Source of the DNA: Alphaproteobacteria bacterium
GTDB lineage: Bacteria; Pseudomonadota; Alphaproteobacteria; RF32; CAG-239
Reading direction: 5' to 3'
Assembly: GCA_017445475.1 (NCBI GenBank)
Contig: JAFSUB010000009.1
Span: 1-64,000 of the forward strand
Length of the DNA: 64,000 nt
Positions 36,665 through 46,325 of this stretch are shown here, piece by piece. The notes below the pieces were generated by a model that searched no databases, was not told the DNA's origin, and saw only the letters and a list, made by a program, of their open reading frames with translations. The stretch's first letter is position 1, and the number at the start of each line of letters is the position of its first letter. The position numbers and the translations under genes are program-made.

Positions 36665-39412
36665 CTAATGCGCCTCACGCCAATTGTCGCCAAAACCGAC
36701 TTCGGCCACAAAGGGTATGTCAAATTGAACAACACTTTCCATTGCGTTTTTAATGAGCGGCTGAACGGTTTGCAGCTCATCTAAAGGCGCCTCAAACACA
36801 AGCTCGTCATGCACTTGAAGCAACATCTTGGTTTGAAAACCGCCCTGTCTTAAAAGATTTTCTGTTTTGCGCATGGAAAGTTTTATAATATCCGAAGCAC
36901 CGCCTTGAATAGGGGCGTTGATTGCCGCGCGCTCGGCAAATGAGGCCGTGCGTTTGTTGCTCTCATTAATGCCCGAAATAAAACATTTTCTGCCAAATGG
37001 TGTTACGACATAACCGTGTTTGTGGGCAAAATCAATTGTTTGCTGCATATATTGCCTGATTTCCGGCATGGCGGCAAAATATGAGTCGATATAGGCTTTG
37101 GCCTCTGCGTTTGAAATGCCGAGCTGGCGAGCCAAACCATATTGCGAAATACCATATATAATACCAAAATTGATGGCTTTTGCGTCGCGTCGTTTTGAAG
37201 AATCGACTTTGTCAATGTCAATATGAAACACACGACTTGCCGTTAAAGCATGAATATCAACACCCTTGTTGAAAGCTTCTTTTAAGGCTTTCACGTCGGC
37301 AACCTCAGCCAAAAGCCTGAGTTCCACTTGGCTGTAATCGGCCGAGATGAGCTTAAAACCTTTCTTTGCAACAAAAGCTTGCCTTATTTTTTGGCCGTCT
37401 TCCGTGCGAATAGGTATATTTTGCAAATTCGGGTTTGAAGAGGCAAGCCTTCCCGTGCCCACAACCGTTTGCGAAAAAGTGGTGTGCACGCGGCTTTGCG
37501 CATCAGAATCTTCCAAAAGCGCCGAAGTGTAGGTCGATTTGAGCTTTTGATAAGCGCGCCAGTCCAAAATTTTTTGCGCCAGCTCGTGTTCTTGTGCAAG
37601 GTTTTCCAAAACATCAGCGCCTGTCTGAAAGCTTCCGGACGCTGTTTTTTTGCCTTTAATGCCCATTTTCACAAACAAAATATCGCCGATTTGTTTAGGG
37701 GAAGCGAGGTTAAATTCTTGTCCCGCCAGCGTAAAAATCTGTTTTTCAAGCGCGCGCATCTGATTTTCAAAATGCGTATCAAGTGCCATCAGCGCATGAG
37801 CGTCAATCATCACGCCTTCCTGCTCCATTTTTTGCAAAATAGAAACAAGCGGCCTGTCAAAATTTTCATAGAGGGCAACCTTTTTTTCGCTTATCAAACG
37901 CGGTTTGAACTTGTTATAAAGCCGAAGCGTGATGTCTGCATCTTCGGCGGCATAATCAAGCGCCTTATCAAGAGAAACTTCGTCAAAGCTGATTTTGTTT
38001 TTGCCGATGCCGCAAACATCTTCATATTTAATGGTTTGATAAGAAAGGAAAATGTCGGCAAGCTCGTCCAAACCGTGCCCGTGTTCGGAGCTGTCCAAAA
38101 CATAACTCATCACCGCCGTGTCATCATAAGGAGAAACGGTGGTGTCTTTTCCGATAAGCTGGGCTAAAAAGTGCATATCAAACTTAATGTTGTGGCCGAT
38201 TTTTAAAATCGCTTCATCTTCTAAAATCGGCTTTAAGTGTTTTTTTACCACTTCAAAAGAAAGCTGCTTCGGTGCATTGGGCGCAGATGAAAACAAGTCT
38301 TGAGCCTCTTGTTTCATGCCGTGCTTTAAGGGAACATAACACGCCTTGCCCTCTTCATAAGCCATTGAAAAACCAACAATTTTATCTTTGAAAGGATTAA
38401 GCCCCGTTGTTTCGGTGTCAATGGCCAACATACGCGCTTTTTTGATGTTGTCAATAAAGCTTATAAGCGCTTCTTCATCTTGAATCAGAACATATTCTTT
38501 TTGAATTTCCCGAACGGCGATTTTTGGCGTGCAAGCTAAAGCCGCATCTTGCTCATCAACCCATTTTTCTGCTCTTGCGCGAAGGCTTTTTAAGGCATAT
38601 TTATCAAGAAATCCGAGCACTTTTTGCTTGTCGGGCGCACGGCAGACAAAAGAATCAATATCTTGTGAAACGGGAACATCTTTTTTTAAGCTGACGAGCT
38701 GTTTTGAAATTTTTGCATTTTCAATGTTTTGCAAAATTGCCTCACGGCGCTTGGTTTGCTTGATTTCGGAGGCTCTTTTTAAAACTTCGTCAAGGCTTCC
38801 GAACGTGTTGACAAGTTCTGCTGCCGTTTTCGGTCCGATGCCCGGCACACCTGGAACATTGTCAATCGAATCGCCTGAAAGCGCTTGAACATCAACAACC
38901 TTGTCAGGCAAAACGCCGAATTTTTCTTTGACATCATCGTCGGTAAAAAATTTTTCTTTCATAGCGTCATAATATTGCACGCCGTCTTTAATGAGTTGCA
39001 TCAAATCTTTATCTGCCGAAACAACAACAGCTTCATAACCTTTTTTCAAGGCAAGTTCGGCATATGTTGCAATCAAGTCATCGGCTTCATAACCTTCTAT
39101 TTCCAAAAAATGAAGGTTGAGTGCCTCAACGGCTTCTCTGATAATCGGAAATTGGGGAACAAGCTCAGGCGGCGTTTCTTTTCGAGTTGCCTTATAGTCT
39201 TTGAAAATTTCATTTCGAAAATTTTGCCGCTTGGCATCAAACAGCACAAGGCACAAGTCGCATTGAATTTTGGCGCGAAGTTTCATAAACATATTCACAA
39301 AACCCAACACGGCATTGACCGGCACACCGTCGGGCGATGTTAAAATCGGCAAAGCGTAAAAAGCTCTGAAAATATAGCCCGAACCGTCAATCAAACAAAT
39401 TTTCTTTGTCAT
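36665..39412 (-). CDS. polA: DNA polymerase I
   Basis: 915 aa with all three activities. 5'-3' exonuclease at the N-terminus (LIDGSGYIFRAFYALP, EADDLIATYA, GDSIDNVPGVPGIGPKTA), 3'-5' exonuclease with intact acidic residues (AIDTETTGLNP, GHNIKFDMHFL, YAAEDADIT), and family A polymerase motifs (SADYSQVELRLLAE, RRDAKAINFGIIYG, VHDELVFE). Fills gaps from Okazaki fragments and excision repair. ATG 39412 begins the conserved sequence; the 47-residue upstream extension is not supported. Confidence 0.98.
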   Translation of the reverse strand: MTKKICLIDGSGYIFRAFYALPILTSPDGVPVNAVLGFVNMFMKLRAKIQCDLCLVLFDAKRQNFRNEIFKDYKATRKETPPELVPQFPIIREAVEALNLHFLEIEGYEADDLIATYAELALKKGYEAVVVSADKDLMQLIKDGVQYYDAMKEKFFTDDDVKEKFGVLPDKVVDVQALSGDSIDNVPGVPGIGPKTAAELVNTFGSLDEVLKRASEIKQTKRREAILQNIENAKISKQLVSLKKDVPVSQDIDSFVCRAPDKQKVLGFLDKYALKSLRARAEKWVDEQDAALACTPKIAVREIQKEYVLIQDEEALISFIDNIKKARMLAIDTETTGLNPFKDKIVGFSMAYEEGKACYVPLKHGMKQEAQDLFSSAPNAPKQLSFEVVKKHLKPILEDEAILKIGHNIKFDMHFLAQLIGKDTTVSPYDDTAVMSYVLDSSEHGHGLDELADIFLSYQTIKYEDVCGIGKNKISFDEVSLDKALDYAAEDADITLRLYNKFKPRLISEKKVALYENFDRPLVSILQKMEQEGVMIDAHALMALDTHFENQMRALEKQIFTLAGQEFNLASPKQIGDILFVKMGIKGKKTASGSFQTGADVLENLAQEHELAQKILDWRAYQKLKSTYTSALLEDSDAQSRVHTTFSQTVVGTGRLASSNPNLQNIPIRTEDGQKIRQAFVAKKGFKLISADYSQVELRLLAEVADVKALKEAFNKGVDIHALTASRVFHIDIDKVDSSKRRDAKAINFGIIYGISQYGLARQLGISNAEAKAYIDSYFAAMPEIRQYMQQTIDFAHKHGYVVTPFGRKCFISGINESNKRTASFAERAAINAPIQGGASDIIKLSMRKTENLLRQGGFQTKMLLQVHDELVFEAPLDELQTVQPLIKNAMESVVQFDIPFVAEVGFGDNWREAH

Positions 39413-39544
39413 TTTTGTTTTCCAATCATCAATTTTGAAGGCACTGATGCTGCGAATATAACGAATATTTTTGTTTTCGCCAAGATATAAAAAATTTTTT
39501 AAGACATTTATTCTAAAATGCGCTGAAATTAAGCGGAGATAAAA

Positions 39545-41344
39545 ATGGTTCAAAAAACAAAAACAAGAAAGCGCACGAAAACGCGCAAAACCAAAAAAAA
39601 GACATTAAAGCGCTTCTTTGTTAAGGCGGTGTTTTGGTGTTTGTGTTTCTTTTTTGTTGTGCTCGGTGCCTTTGTTTTTTATTGTTATGAAACATTGCCC
39701 GACATTGATGTCGCGCTTTCCAAAACGCGTCAGCCCTCCACAACAATCATTGCCGAAAACGGCAATGAAATTCACACATTCGGCAATTCTTTTGCGGAGG
39801 TGATATATTTAAAAGACCTGCCGTCATATGTTCCGGAAGCAATTATTGATGTTGAAGACAGGCGTTTTTTTTCGCATTTCGGCTTTGATGTCATCGGTTT
39901 TGTTCGTGCGATGGCAACAAATGTTTTTAAAAGGCGTTATGCGCAAGGGGCATCAACCATCACGCAACAAGTTGCAAAAAATCTGTTTTTAACGCCAAAA
40001 AAAAATCTCAAGCGCAAGGTTCAAGAGCTTTTGCTTGCTTTTTGGCTTGAAAAAAAGTTCAGCAAAGAGCAGATTTTAACGCTTTATCTTAATCGTGTTT
40101 ATTTAGGTGCGGGCACATACGGCATTGAGGCGGCTTCAAACAGATATTTTGGCAAAAGCTCACGAGATTTAAGCTTGAAAGAAGCTGCTGTTTTGGCGGG
40201 CATGCTGAAAGCACCCTCGCGTTACAACCCGATATACAGCAAGCAAAATGCGCTCAATCGTGCGAAGGTTGTTTTGAATTTGATGCTTAATCATGGCAGC
40301 ATCAGTGAAACGGAATTTAAAAAAGCCGAAAAAGAGCCGCTTGTTGACATAACACAATATAAGGTTGCGGGCGGAAGGCACTTTGCCGATATGGTTTATG
40401 CTGAGGTAAATGCCTACATTGGCGAGCGTGATGAAGATGTTTATGTGAGCACAACGCTTGACCAAGATTTGCAGCAAAAAGCCGAGTGGATTTTGAAAGA
40501 TATGGTGCGTGCAAACGCAAAAAACAACGTTAGTGAGGGCGCGCTTATCATTTTAGATTATGGTGGTGCCATCAAGGCGATGGTGGGCGGTGTCGATTAT
40601 TCAAAAAGCCAGTTCAACAGAGCAGATCAGGCATTGCGCCAGCCCGGTTCCGCTTTCAAAACATTTGTTTATTTAACGGCACTCGAAAAAGGTTTTGAGC
40701 CGTTTGATACAATTTCGGACACACCAATTGCCATCGGCTCGTGGCATCCCGAAAATTACGGCAAAAAATATTACGGCGATGTAACGCTCGATTTTGCTTT
40801 TTCAAATTCGCTTAATTTGGCGACGGTTCATCTGGCGCAAAAACTGGGGCTTGGCGACGTTGTTCGAAACGCCAAACGAATGGGTATTACCACAACGCTG
40901 AAAAAAAATCCGGCACTTTCACTGGGTGCAAGTGAGGTGAAGCTCATTGATATGGCGACGGCATATTTAAGCATTGCAAACGGCGGTTTTGCGGCTTTTG
41001 TTTATGCCATAGATGGCATATATTCCAAAGACGGTCGCGAGCTTTATGGCCGTGCCGAGGACAGCGCAATACGCATCATCAAAAAAGACGTTGCCGCAAA
41101 AATGACGAAGATGCTTGAAAATGTTGTTGCTTTCGGCACGGGAAAAAATGCGCAGACCGGTGAATTTGTTGCCGGCAAAACGGGTACATCTCAAGATTTC
41201 AGAGATGCATGGTTTGTGGGCTTTACAAAAAAATATGTCGTTGCTGTTTGGGTTGGAAACGATGACAATTCGCCGATGAAAAATGTAACGGGCGGAACGG
41301 TGCCTGCACAGATTTTCAAAAAAATTATGCTTTCCGCACCTTGA
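39545..41344 (+). CDS. Class A penicillin-binding protein (PBP1-type)
   Basis: 599 aa bifunctional peptidoglycan synthase. A very basic cytoplasmic tail (KTKTRKRTKTRKTKKKTLKR) precedes one membrane helix; the glycosyltransferase domain has EDRRFFSHFGFD and QGASTITQQVAKN; the transpeptidase has SAFK (PGSAFKTFVYL), SNSLN and KTGTS. Shorter than E. coli PBP1a (~850 aa), with no room for an OB-fold insert, resembling the compact PBP1a/2d group. AGCGGAGAT precedes the ATG. Confidence 0.95.
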   Translation: MVQKTKTRKRTKTRKTKKKTLKRFFVKAVFWCLCFFFVVLGAFVFYCYETLPDIDVALSKTRQPSTTIIAENGNEIHTFGNSFAEVIYLKDLPSYVPEAIIDVEDRRFFSHFGFDVIGFVRAMATNVFKRRYAQGASTITQQVAKNLFLTPKKNLKRKVQELLLAFWLEKKFSKEQILTLYLNRVYLGAGTYGIEAASNRYFGKSSRDLSLKEAAVLAGMLKAPSRYNPIYSKQNALNRAKVVLNLMLNHGSISETEFKKAEKEPLVDITQYKVAGGRHFADMVYAEVNAYIGERDEDVYVSTTLDQDLQQKAEWILKDMVRANAKNNVSEGALIILDYGGAIKAMVGGVDYSKSQFNRADQALRQPGSAFKTFVYLTALEKGFEPFDTISDTPIAIGSWHPENYGKKYYGDVTLDFAFSNSLNLATVHLAQKLGLGDVVRNAKRMGITTTLKKNPALSLGASEVKLIDMATAYLSIANGGFAAFVYAIDGIYSKDGRELYGRAEDSAIRIIKKDVAAKMTKMLENVVAFGTGKNAQTGEFVAGKTGTSQDFRDAWFVGFTKKYVVAVWVGNDDNSPMKNVTGGTVPAQIFKKIMLSAP

Positions 41345-41419
41345 AAAACTTTTTTCTGGACAAGCTTAGAAAAAAGGCCTAACATAAAAAAAGAAAGACA
41401 TTTTAAGGAGGACTTGACA

Positions 41420-41653
41420 ATGAAAAAGATTTTTTTAAGCTTTTTGTTGTTGCCGTTTTTGTTTATCAGCCCCACATCGTCAAGGGTTGTGTTTTTGCCA
41501 AACGCGCCTGAAAGCGTTGGACGCGTTCCTCAAGGTGTGCAAAGATGTGTTACTTTGGGCTACACGCAAACAGCAGAAACTTGCACTGACGGTGTTCTTG
41601 AAGAGGCTTGTCCTTATCAATTGGGCTACTACAAATATTGCCGTGAAAATTAA
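41420..41653 (+). CDS. Small secreted cysteine protein, 77 aa
   Basis: Not a named family. AAGGAGG, a strong ribosome site, stands eight bases before ATG 41420. A signal peptide (IFLSFLLLPFLFISPTSS) is followed by a ~55-residue mature part with four cysteines in CVTLGYTQTAETC..ACPYQLGYYKYC. The even number of Cys suggests two disulfides. It lies 75 nt after the PBP gene and convergent with rlmH. A peptide-like or cell-surface protein is plausible. Confidence 0.7.
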   Translation: MKKIFLSFLLLPFLFISPTSSRVVFLPNAPESVGRVPQGVQRCVTLGYTQTAETCTDGVLEEACPYQLGYYKYCREN

Positions 41654-41659
41654 GCTAAA

Positions 41660-42100
41660 TCACTCTCTATGATAGGGGTGGCCGTCTAAAATGGTTTGTG
41701 CGCGGTAGATTTGTTCGGCCAAAACGGCGCGTATGAGCATATGCGGCATCGTGAGTTTCCCAAAAGACAACAATAAATCTGCCCGCTTTCGCACAATTTC
41801 CGTATGTCCGTCTGCACCGCCGATTAAAAAGCATATTTCCGACACACCTTCGTTTTGCCAGTTTCTGATTTTTGAAGCAAAAGCAAGGCTTGATATGTTT
41901 TCGCCCCGCTCGTCTAACACAACAACCTTTGCGCCTCTTTGAATATTCTCAAGCAAAAATTCGGCTTCTTTTTTTTGAGTGTCGTTATCTTTTTCTTTGA
42001 TGATTAAATTCCACGACAGCCGTTTTTGATATTCTTCAATCAAAGCATATTCCGGCGAGCCTTTTTTGCATTTTCCGATGGCAAGAATGAGTATTTTCAT
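41660..42100 (-). CDS. rlmH: 23S rRNA pseudouridine1915 N3-methyltransferase RlmH
   Basis: 146 aa SPOUT methyltransferase. FLIGGADGH is the SAM-binding loop and the C-terminus LAEQIYRAQTILDGHPYHRE is diagnostic. Modifies helix 69 on the assembled ribosome. Its start overlaps the end of the M20 hydrolase gene by 4 nt. Confidence 0.97.
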   Translation of the reverse strand: MKILILAIGKCKKGSPEYALIEEYQKRLSWNLIIKEKDNDTQKKEAEFLLENIQRGAKVVVLDERGENISSLAFASKIRNWQNEGVSEICFLIGGADGHTEIVRKRADLLLSFGKLTMPHMLIRAVLAEQIYRAQTILDGHPYHRE

Positions 42101-43206
42101 TTTTTTTGCCCCAAGTTTCTTAAAAATTGAATTTGAATGTCGGCCAGTTTCATCACGGAGTTAATGTCAACCCATTCATTTGCTGCGTGCATACCGTCGC
42201 CTGTGCCCGAGTGCATAATAATCACCGCACCGCGTTCATAAAATGCACGCGAATCGGTCGCTCCGCCGATATATTCAAAGAGGGTTGGTTTTTGCAAAAC
42301 GTGCTCGGCCAGATTTTTATAAGCCAAAAGGTGAGGGTGGTTTTCATCGATGACAACGGGAATGCTTTGCATGACAACTTCGAAAGCGACGCCGTCTTCC
42401 ATCAAAGGCAAAAGCTTGTTTTTTAACTCTTGAACGGTTGATTTTTCGGTTAGTCTGAAGTCAAGCAAAGCTTCAGCCGAATCGGAAATGATGTTTGCAA
42501 CATTGCCGCCGGAAATTTTTGCAAAATGAAGCGTGTCAATCCAAGTTTGTTTCGGCTTTCCGGACAATTCGGAATAGTGCGGAAAAACTTTTCTGATGTT
42601 CTGCCACGTTTTAAGGAGCTGTTCGTTGGCATCTATGCCCTCCCAAGGCGTTGAACCGTGCGCTGCTTTGCCTTTGGCGACAAGTTTCACATAAACGGGA
42701 TTTTTACAGCGCACAACAATTTTTGTAATATCGCCGCCGACATCGTTGTCTAAAACAATGTCAGACTTAAGGTTTGGATGTGTTTTTAAAAAAGCTTCCA
42801 AACTTTTGCTGCCCTGTTCTTCATCTGTTGAAAAAATGAGGCCGAATTTCAGGTCGAGCTTTTTTTCCATCACATAGGCCATTGAGTTGATGGCAACGGC
42901 GGCAAACGATTTCATATCCAAAGCACCTCTGGCATATAGCCTGCCGTTTTTTTGCTTGGCGCAAAACATTTCATTTGTGCCTTCCACAACATCAATATGC
43001 CCCAAAACAAGCGCGTCAAAATGTTCGCTGTTTTGGTTGCGCGCAAACAAAACGGGAGAAGCATCTTTAAATGAAAAAATATCAACAAGCGCGCCGGTAG
43101 GTTCAAGCGTTTGTTTGATATATTCAAGACATTTTTGAATTTGTTCACGATTTCCGGTGATGGTTTGAAAAGAAATTAAATTTTTGGAAAGTGAAAGAAT
43201 ATCCAT
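42097..43206 (-). CDS. M20 family metallohydrolase (ArgE/DapE-like)
   Basis: 369 aa. Metal-site motifs: GHIDVVEG, RGALDMKSF, STDEEQGS and, near the end, GMHAANEWVDI; AAHGSTPWEG lies at the lid domain. These are di-zinc amide hydrolases; the family includes acetylornithine deacetylase and succinyl-diaminopimelate desuccinylase, and the sequence alone does not decide. ATG 43206 matches the homologous start. First gene of a two-gene unit with rlmH; a biosynthetic arg or dap context is lacking. Confidence 0.88.
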   Translation of the reverse strand: MDILSLSKNLISFQTITGNREQIQKCLEYIKQTLEPTGALVDIFSFKDASPVLFARNQNSEHFDALVLGHIDVVEGTNEMFCAKQKNGRLYARGALDMKSFAAVAINSMAYVMEKKLDLKFGLIFSTDEEQGSKSLEAFLKTHPNLKSDIVLDNDVGGDITKIVVRCKNPVYVKLVAKGKAAHGSTPWEGIDANEQLLKTWQNIRKVFPHYSELSGKPKQTWIDTLHFAKISGGNVANIISDSAEALLDFRLTEKSTVQELKNKLLPLMEDGVAFEVVMQSIPVVIDENHPHLLAYKNLAEHVLQKPTLFEYIGGATDSRAFYERGAVIIMHSGTGDGMHAANEWVDINSVMKLADIQIQFLRNLGQKK

Positions 43207-43272
43207 TGTTTTTACCTTTTTTTTAATATCTTTAATATAATCTGTTTTCAAAGTAAATCAAAAGGGAAGAAA

Positions 43273-43776
43273 ATGAAAGTATTTTTAAGCGCGTTTGCAG
43301 TTTTATTTGCTTTTTTTGCGGTGGCAAAAGCCGAGGTTTCCGATTCGAGTGAAAGCGGTCTTTCTTTGCCACGTATGGTTTCAATTCGCGCCGACAACAT
43401 CAACGCGCGTTCGGGACCCGGCACAAAATATCCGATAGAGTGGATTTACAAACAAAAAGGCGCACCCCTTGAAATTATCAATGAGTTTGAGCTTTGGCGT
43501 CAGGTCAGAGATTGGGAAGGCTCTGTTTCGTGGATTCATAAAACACGGCTTTCCGGAAAGCGGTTTGTTAAGGTGATTACGCCCGGAGAAAACAACATTT
43601 ACAACAACAGCCATTATGATTCGCGCGTGATTGCGAAGGTTGAAGACGGTGTTGTCGGCGAAATCAAAAAATGCCCCAAGAAAAATGAGTTTTGTCTCAT
43701 CAAGTTTGAAACCATTGAAGGCTGGGTGTCTAAAAAAAATCTCTTTGGCGTTTATGAAAACGAAGTGATTAAATAG
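43273..43776 (+). CDS. Secreted SH3-domain protein
   Basis: 167 aa. Signal peptide (MKVFLSAFAVLFAFFAVAKA), then a bacterial SH3 domain with DNINARSGPGTKYPIEWIY and WIHKTRLSG, and a second SH3-like half ending EGWVSKKNLFGVY. Such proteins bind or sense peptidoglycan in the periplasm. A ribosome site AAGGGAAGAAA precedes the ATG. Its end overlaps the convergent tilS by 8 nt. Confidence 0.9.
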   Translation: MKVFLSAFAVLFAFFAVAKAEVSDSSESGLSLPRMVSIRADNINARSGPGTKYPIEWIYKQKGAPLEIINEFELWRQVRDWEGSVSWIHKTRLSGKRFVKVITPGENNIYNNSHYDSRVIAKVEDGVVGEIKKCPKKNEFCLIKFETIEGWVSKKNLFGVYENEVIK

Positions 43777-44845
43777 AACATTCGCCGCCTGTTAAAATTT
43801 TTTTGACGGGCAGGGGAATTTTTTGTGCTTTGTATTGCGGGTTTTCTTTTATAAAATCGTTCCACTTTTGGCGGCTGTATGTCATGTTCTGTATGTGCTC
43901 GGGAACAAACCATAAAAAACCGTTCATACAAATCATTTGACAGTGGCCCAGTGTCGCAGCCTTAAAGTTTGGCTTTCCAAGCTTTTTCAAAAGCTTAAAA
44001 ATTTTTTGTGCCTCGGGTGCATAATCTGTCTGTGCCGTTGTTTGAATGATAAAACAAAGCAGGCGATAGGCAATTTCGTCATCAAGGGCTTGAAAAAAAA
44101 CCTTTGAACAGCGAAAGGCTTTGTTTTTATATGACTTAAAATTGTTTTTGAAAAGTTTGCTTATCAATCGATCAAAATAATTTCGTGAGCCCTGAAGCCT
44201 CAGCATTGTTTGTGCAATCTTTGAAGGCGTAATACCTGTTTGTTTTTCGAAAACAGGCAAAAATTTTCGAATTTTCACACGAAGCAGGCTTGAATCATTG
44301 TTGCTTTCGTCCTCAACCCAAGCAATTGAGCGTTTTTTCAAATAATCTTTCAAAACATCAGGGTGCGTTGAAAGAAGCGGCCGCAAAACGGTTATGCCGT
44401 GATGGTGCGTTGCCTCATTCATACCGCACAAACCGCTCAAACCGCTGCCGCGCTCCAAACGCATAAAAAAAGTTTCCGCCTGATCAAGCAGATGATGCGC
44501 CGTCATCAAAAAGCGCACGTTGTGTTCGACACACCAATTTTTGATAAGCCGATACCGCGCCTGCCGTGCGGCTTCTTCAATGCCGGTTTTCGGCTTTTGC
44601 CCTTTCCAGATAAGAATGTGGTGTTCAATGCCGTTTTTTTTCATAATGTCCGCAACATATTGTGCCTCTTTTTTTGAAGACGGACGCAGACCATGATCGA
44701 CGGTTAGTGCGATGATGCGGTTTTTTTGAGCTTTGAGTTCATCGCAAAGCATTAGTGCGAGCGCAAGCGAATCCGCCCCGCCCGAAACACCTACGGCAAT
44801 TGTTTCTTGAGCCAAATCGTGCCTTGTCAAAAAATCCTTAAACAT
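43769..44845 (-). CDS. tilS: tRNA(Ile)-lysidine synthase
   Basis: 358 aa. PP-loop ATP pyrophosphatase motif GVSGGADSLALAL at the N-terminus, with LTVDHGLR and TAHHLLDQAETFFMRL. Converts the CAT anticodon of tRNA-Ile2 to lysidine so it reads ATA. The C-terminal domain is shorter than in E. coli. ATG 44845 lies 3 nt after the cpoB stop, so the two are coupled; ftsH, the usual next gene, is absent. Confidence 0.93.
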   Translation of the reverse strand: MFKDFLTRHDLAQETIAVGVSGGADSLALALMLCDELKAQKNRIIALTVDHGLRPSSKKEAQYVADIMKKNGIEHHILIWKGQKPKTGIEEAARQARYRLIKNWCVEHNVRFLMTAHHLLDQAETFFMRLERGSGLSGLCGMNEATHHHGITVLRPLLSTHPDVLKDYLKKRSIAWVEDESNNDSSLLRVKIRKFLPVFEKQTGITPSKIAQTMLRLQGSRNYFDRLISKLFKNNFKSYKNKAFRCSKVFFQALDDEIAYRLLCFIIQTTAQTDYAPEAQKIFKLLKKLGKPNFKAATLGHCQMICMNGFLWFVPEHIQNMTYSRQKWNDFIKENPQYKAQKIPLPVKKILTGGECSI

Positions 44846-44848
44846 CAA

Positions 44849-45697
44849 TTATCGGCATCCGAGTTGTGTCAGCTGATTTTTTGCCTTTTGCTTCAAATCG
44901 GCCGACGCATTTGCAAATTCTTTCGGAAGCTCCCTAAAAGCTGCGCAAGCGCCGTCTTTTTTGCCGAGTTGCGCCATAGAAAGCCCGAGTTTATATAAGC
45001 AATCAGCGCCTTTGTTGCCGCCTTTATAGTTTTCATAGCCTTTTTTGAAAGCAACGGCGGCTTTGGCATAATCTTTTTCTTTGTAATACACTTCGCCGAG
45101 CCAATATTGCGCATTAGAGGCAAGCTTGTCGGAGGGGTGATTTGTTAAAATGAGCTGAAAATTTTGTTCCGCAAGCCCCGTGTCGCCAAGTTTTAAGGCT
45201 TCTAAACCCTGTGTGTAAAGGTCTGAAACGTCAGACATACTGCCGCCTAAATCGTTCAGCGCACCTGATGTAACTTCATCACCGACAATTGAACGCGGCG
45301 CGCCGGTTGCAACCGTCGGTGCGAATCTTTGCATTTGAGAAAGTGAACCCGTCGCTGCGGCAATAGGTTTACCCTCAAGCATATTAAAACGTGTTTCCAT
45401 ATCTTTGCCGAGCGCGTCAATTCTTTCATTTGTTTGTTTTAGCTTAAATTCAAGCTCTTCGATTTTACCATTTAAATTGCGGATAATTTCATCATATTCG
45501 CCAAGATGAGCCACCCCGCTTGAACCGATACCGACCGCCGAATCCGTTTTGTCGCGATAAAGTTTGCGATTGATGACAACCAATTCCTCTTTAATGTCGT
45601 CAATTTGGTTTTGAAAACCCGAAAAATCTTGCGCAAAAGCAGAAAAAGCAACACCGGTGCTTGCGGCAAAACTCAAAATATAGAACATTTTTTTCAT
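44849..45697 (-). CDS. cpoB: Cell division coordinator CpoB (YbgF)
   Basis: 282 aa periplasmic protein. Signal peptide ending AFAQDFSG, a coiled-coil N-terminal region (KIEELEFKLKQTNERIDAL) that trimerises, then TPR repeats LYTQGLEALKLGDTGLAEQNF and NAQYWLGEVYYKEKDYAKAA. It connects Tol-Pal action with septal peptidoglycan synthesis. ATG 45697 is preferred over GTG 45703 since GAGGTG stands before it. Placed between pal and tilS. Confidence 0.93.
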   Translation of the reverse strand: MKKMFYILSFAASTGVAFSAFAQDFSGFQNQIDDIKEELVVINRKLYRDKTDSAVGIGSSGVAHLGEYDEIIRNLNGKIEELEFKLKQTNERIDALGKDMETRFNMLEGKPIAAATGSLSQMQRFAPTVATGAPRSIVGDEVTSGALNDLGGSMSDVSDLYTQGLEALKLGDTGLAEQNFQLILTNHPSDKLASNAQYWLGEVYYKEKDYAKAAVAFKKGYENYKGGNKGADCLYKLGLSMAQLGKKDGACAAFRELPKEFANASADLKQKAKNQLTQLGCR

Positions 45698-45764
45698 ACA
45701 CACACCTCGTTTATATAGCAGTTGATTTGTTTCATATATAAATGAAAAGTTTAAGTTTCACAAC

Positions 45765-45801
45765 AAAAAAACGCACACTTTAAGCAAAGCGTGCGCTTTT
45801 T
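45765..45801 (-). terminator. Terminator of pal
   Basis: On the minus strand AAGCGCACGCTTTG-CTT-AAAGTGTGCG followed by seven T (one G:T pair in the stem). Confidence 0.75.
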
Positions 45802-45819
45802 AAGCTTTTGCGTGCGAAA

Positions 45820-46290
45820 TTACATGTCGCTTGTTCTGACAACTGTAACGGCACGACGGTTTTGAGCCCAAGCCGCTTCATTGCTTCCCAAAACGGCAGG
45901 TCTTTCTTTGCCGTATGAGATTGTTGCAATGCGGTCGGCATCAACACCGTGAGAAACCAAATATTCCTTAACGGCGTTTGCACGGCGCTCACCTAAAGCC
46001 AAGTTATATTCACGTGTTCCGCGTTCATCGCAGTAACCTTGAACAATAACATTAACTTTGTTGTGGCGCTTTGATGTCAGCCAGTTCACTTGCGTGTCCA
46101 AAACTTCTTGAGCGTTTTGCGTTAAAGCAGAGCTGTCCAAAGCAAAGAACACACGATCTTCGGCATTAGCCATAAAATCACGGGCTTCTTTTGCTTCGCA
46201 GTCAACACCGCCAAACAAACCGCCGTTTGAACTCATTGATGAACAACCGGCAAGCACCATCACACAGAATAAACCTAAAAGTTTTTTCAT
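45820..46290 (-). CDS. pal: Peptidoglycan-associated lipoprotein Pal
   Basis: 156 aa. Lipobox VLAGC at residues 12-16, then an OmpA-like peptidoglycan-binding domain with VNVIVQGYCDERGTREYNLA and LGERRANAVKEYLVSHGV. Anchors the outer membrane to the wall and works with TolB, which is not in the window. ATG 46290 with GGAG before it; the upstream part of the open frame is non-coding. A terminator separates pal from cpoB, and an 18-bp palindrome sits 36 nt upstream of the start. Confidence 0.96.
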   Translation of the reverse strand: MKKLLGLFCVMVLAGCSSMSSNGGLFGGVDCEAKEARDFMANAEDRVFFALDSSALTQNAQEVLDTQVNWLTSKRHNKVNVIVQGYCDERGTREYNLALGERRANAVKEYLVSHGVDADRIATISYGKERPAVLGSNEAAWAQNRRAVTVVRTSDM

Positions 46291-46325
46291 ATATTTTCTC
46301 CATATGGGTTTAATAACATTCATTC

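Noticed and set aside
41350-41375. Hairpin TTTTTTCT..AGAAAAAA as a terminator after the PBP gene
   Set aside because: The stem is almost all A:T and no T tract follows it in the gene direction.
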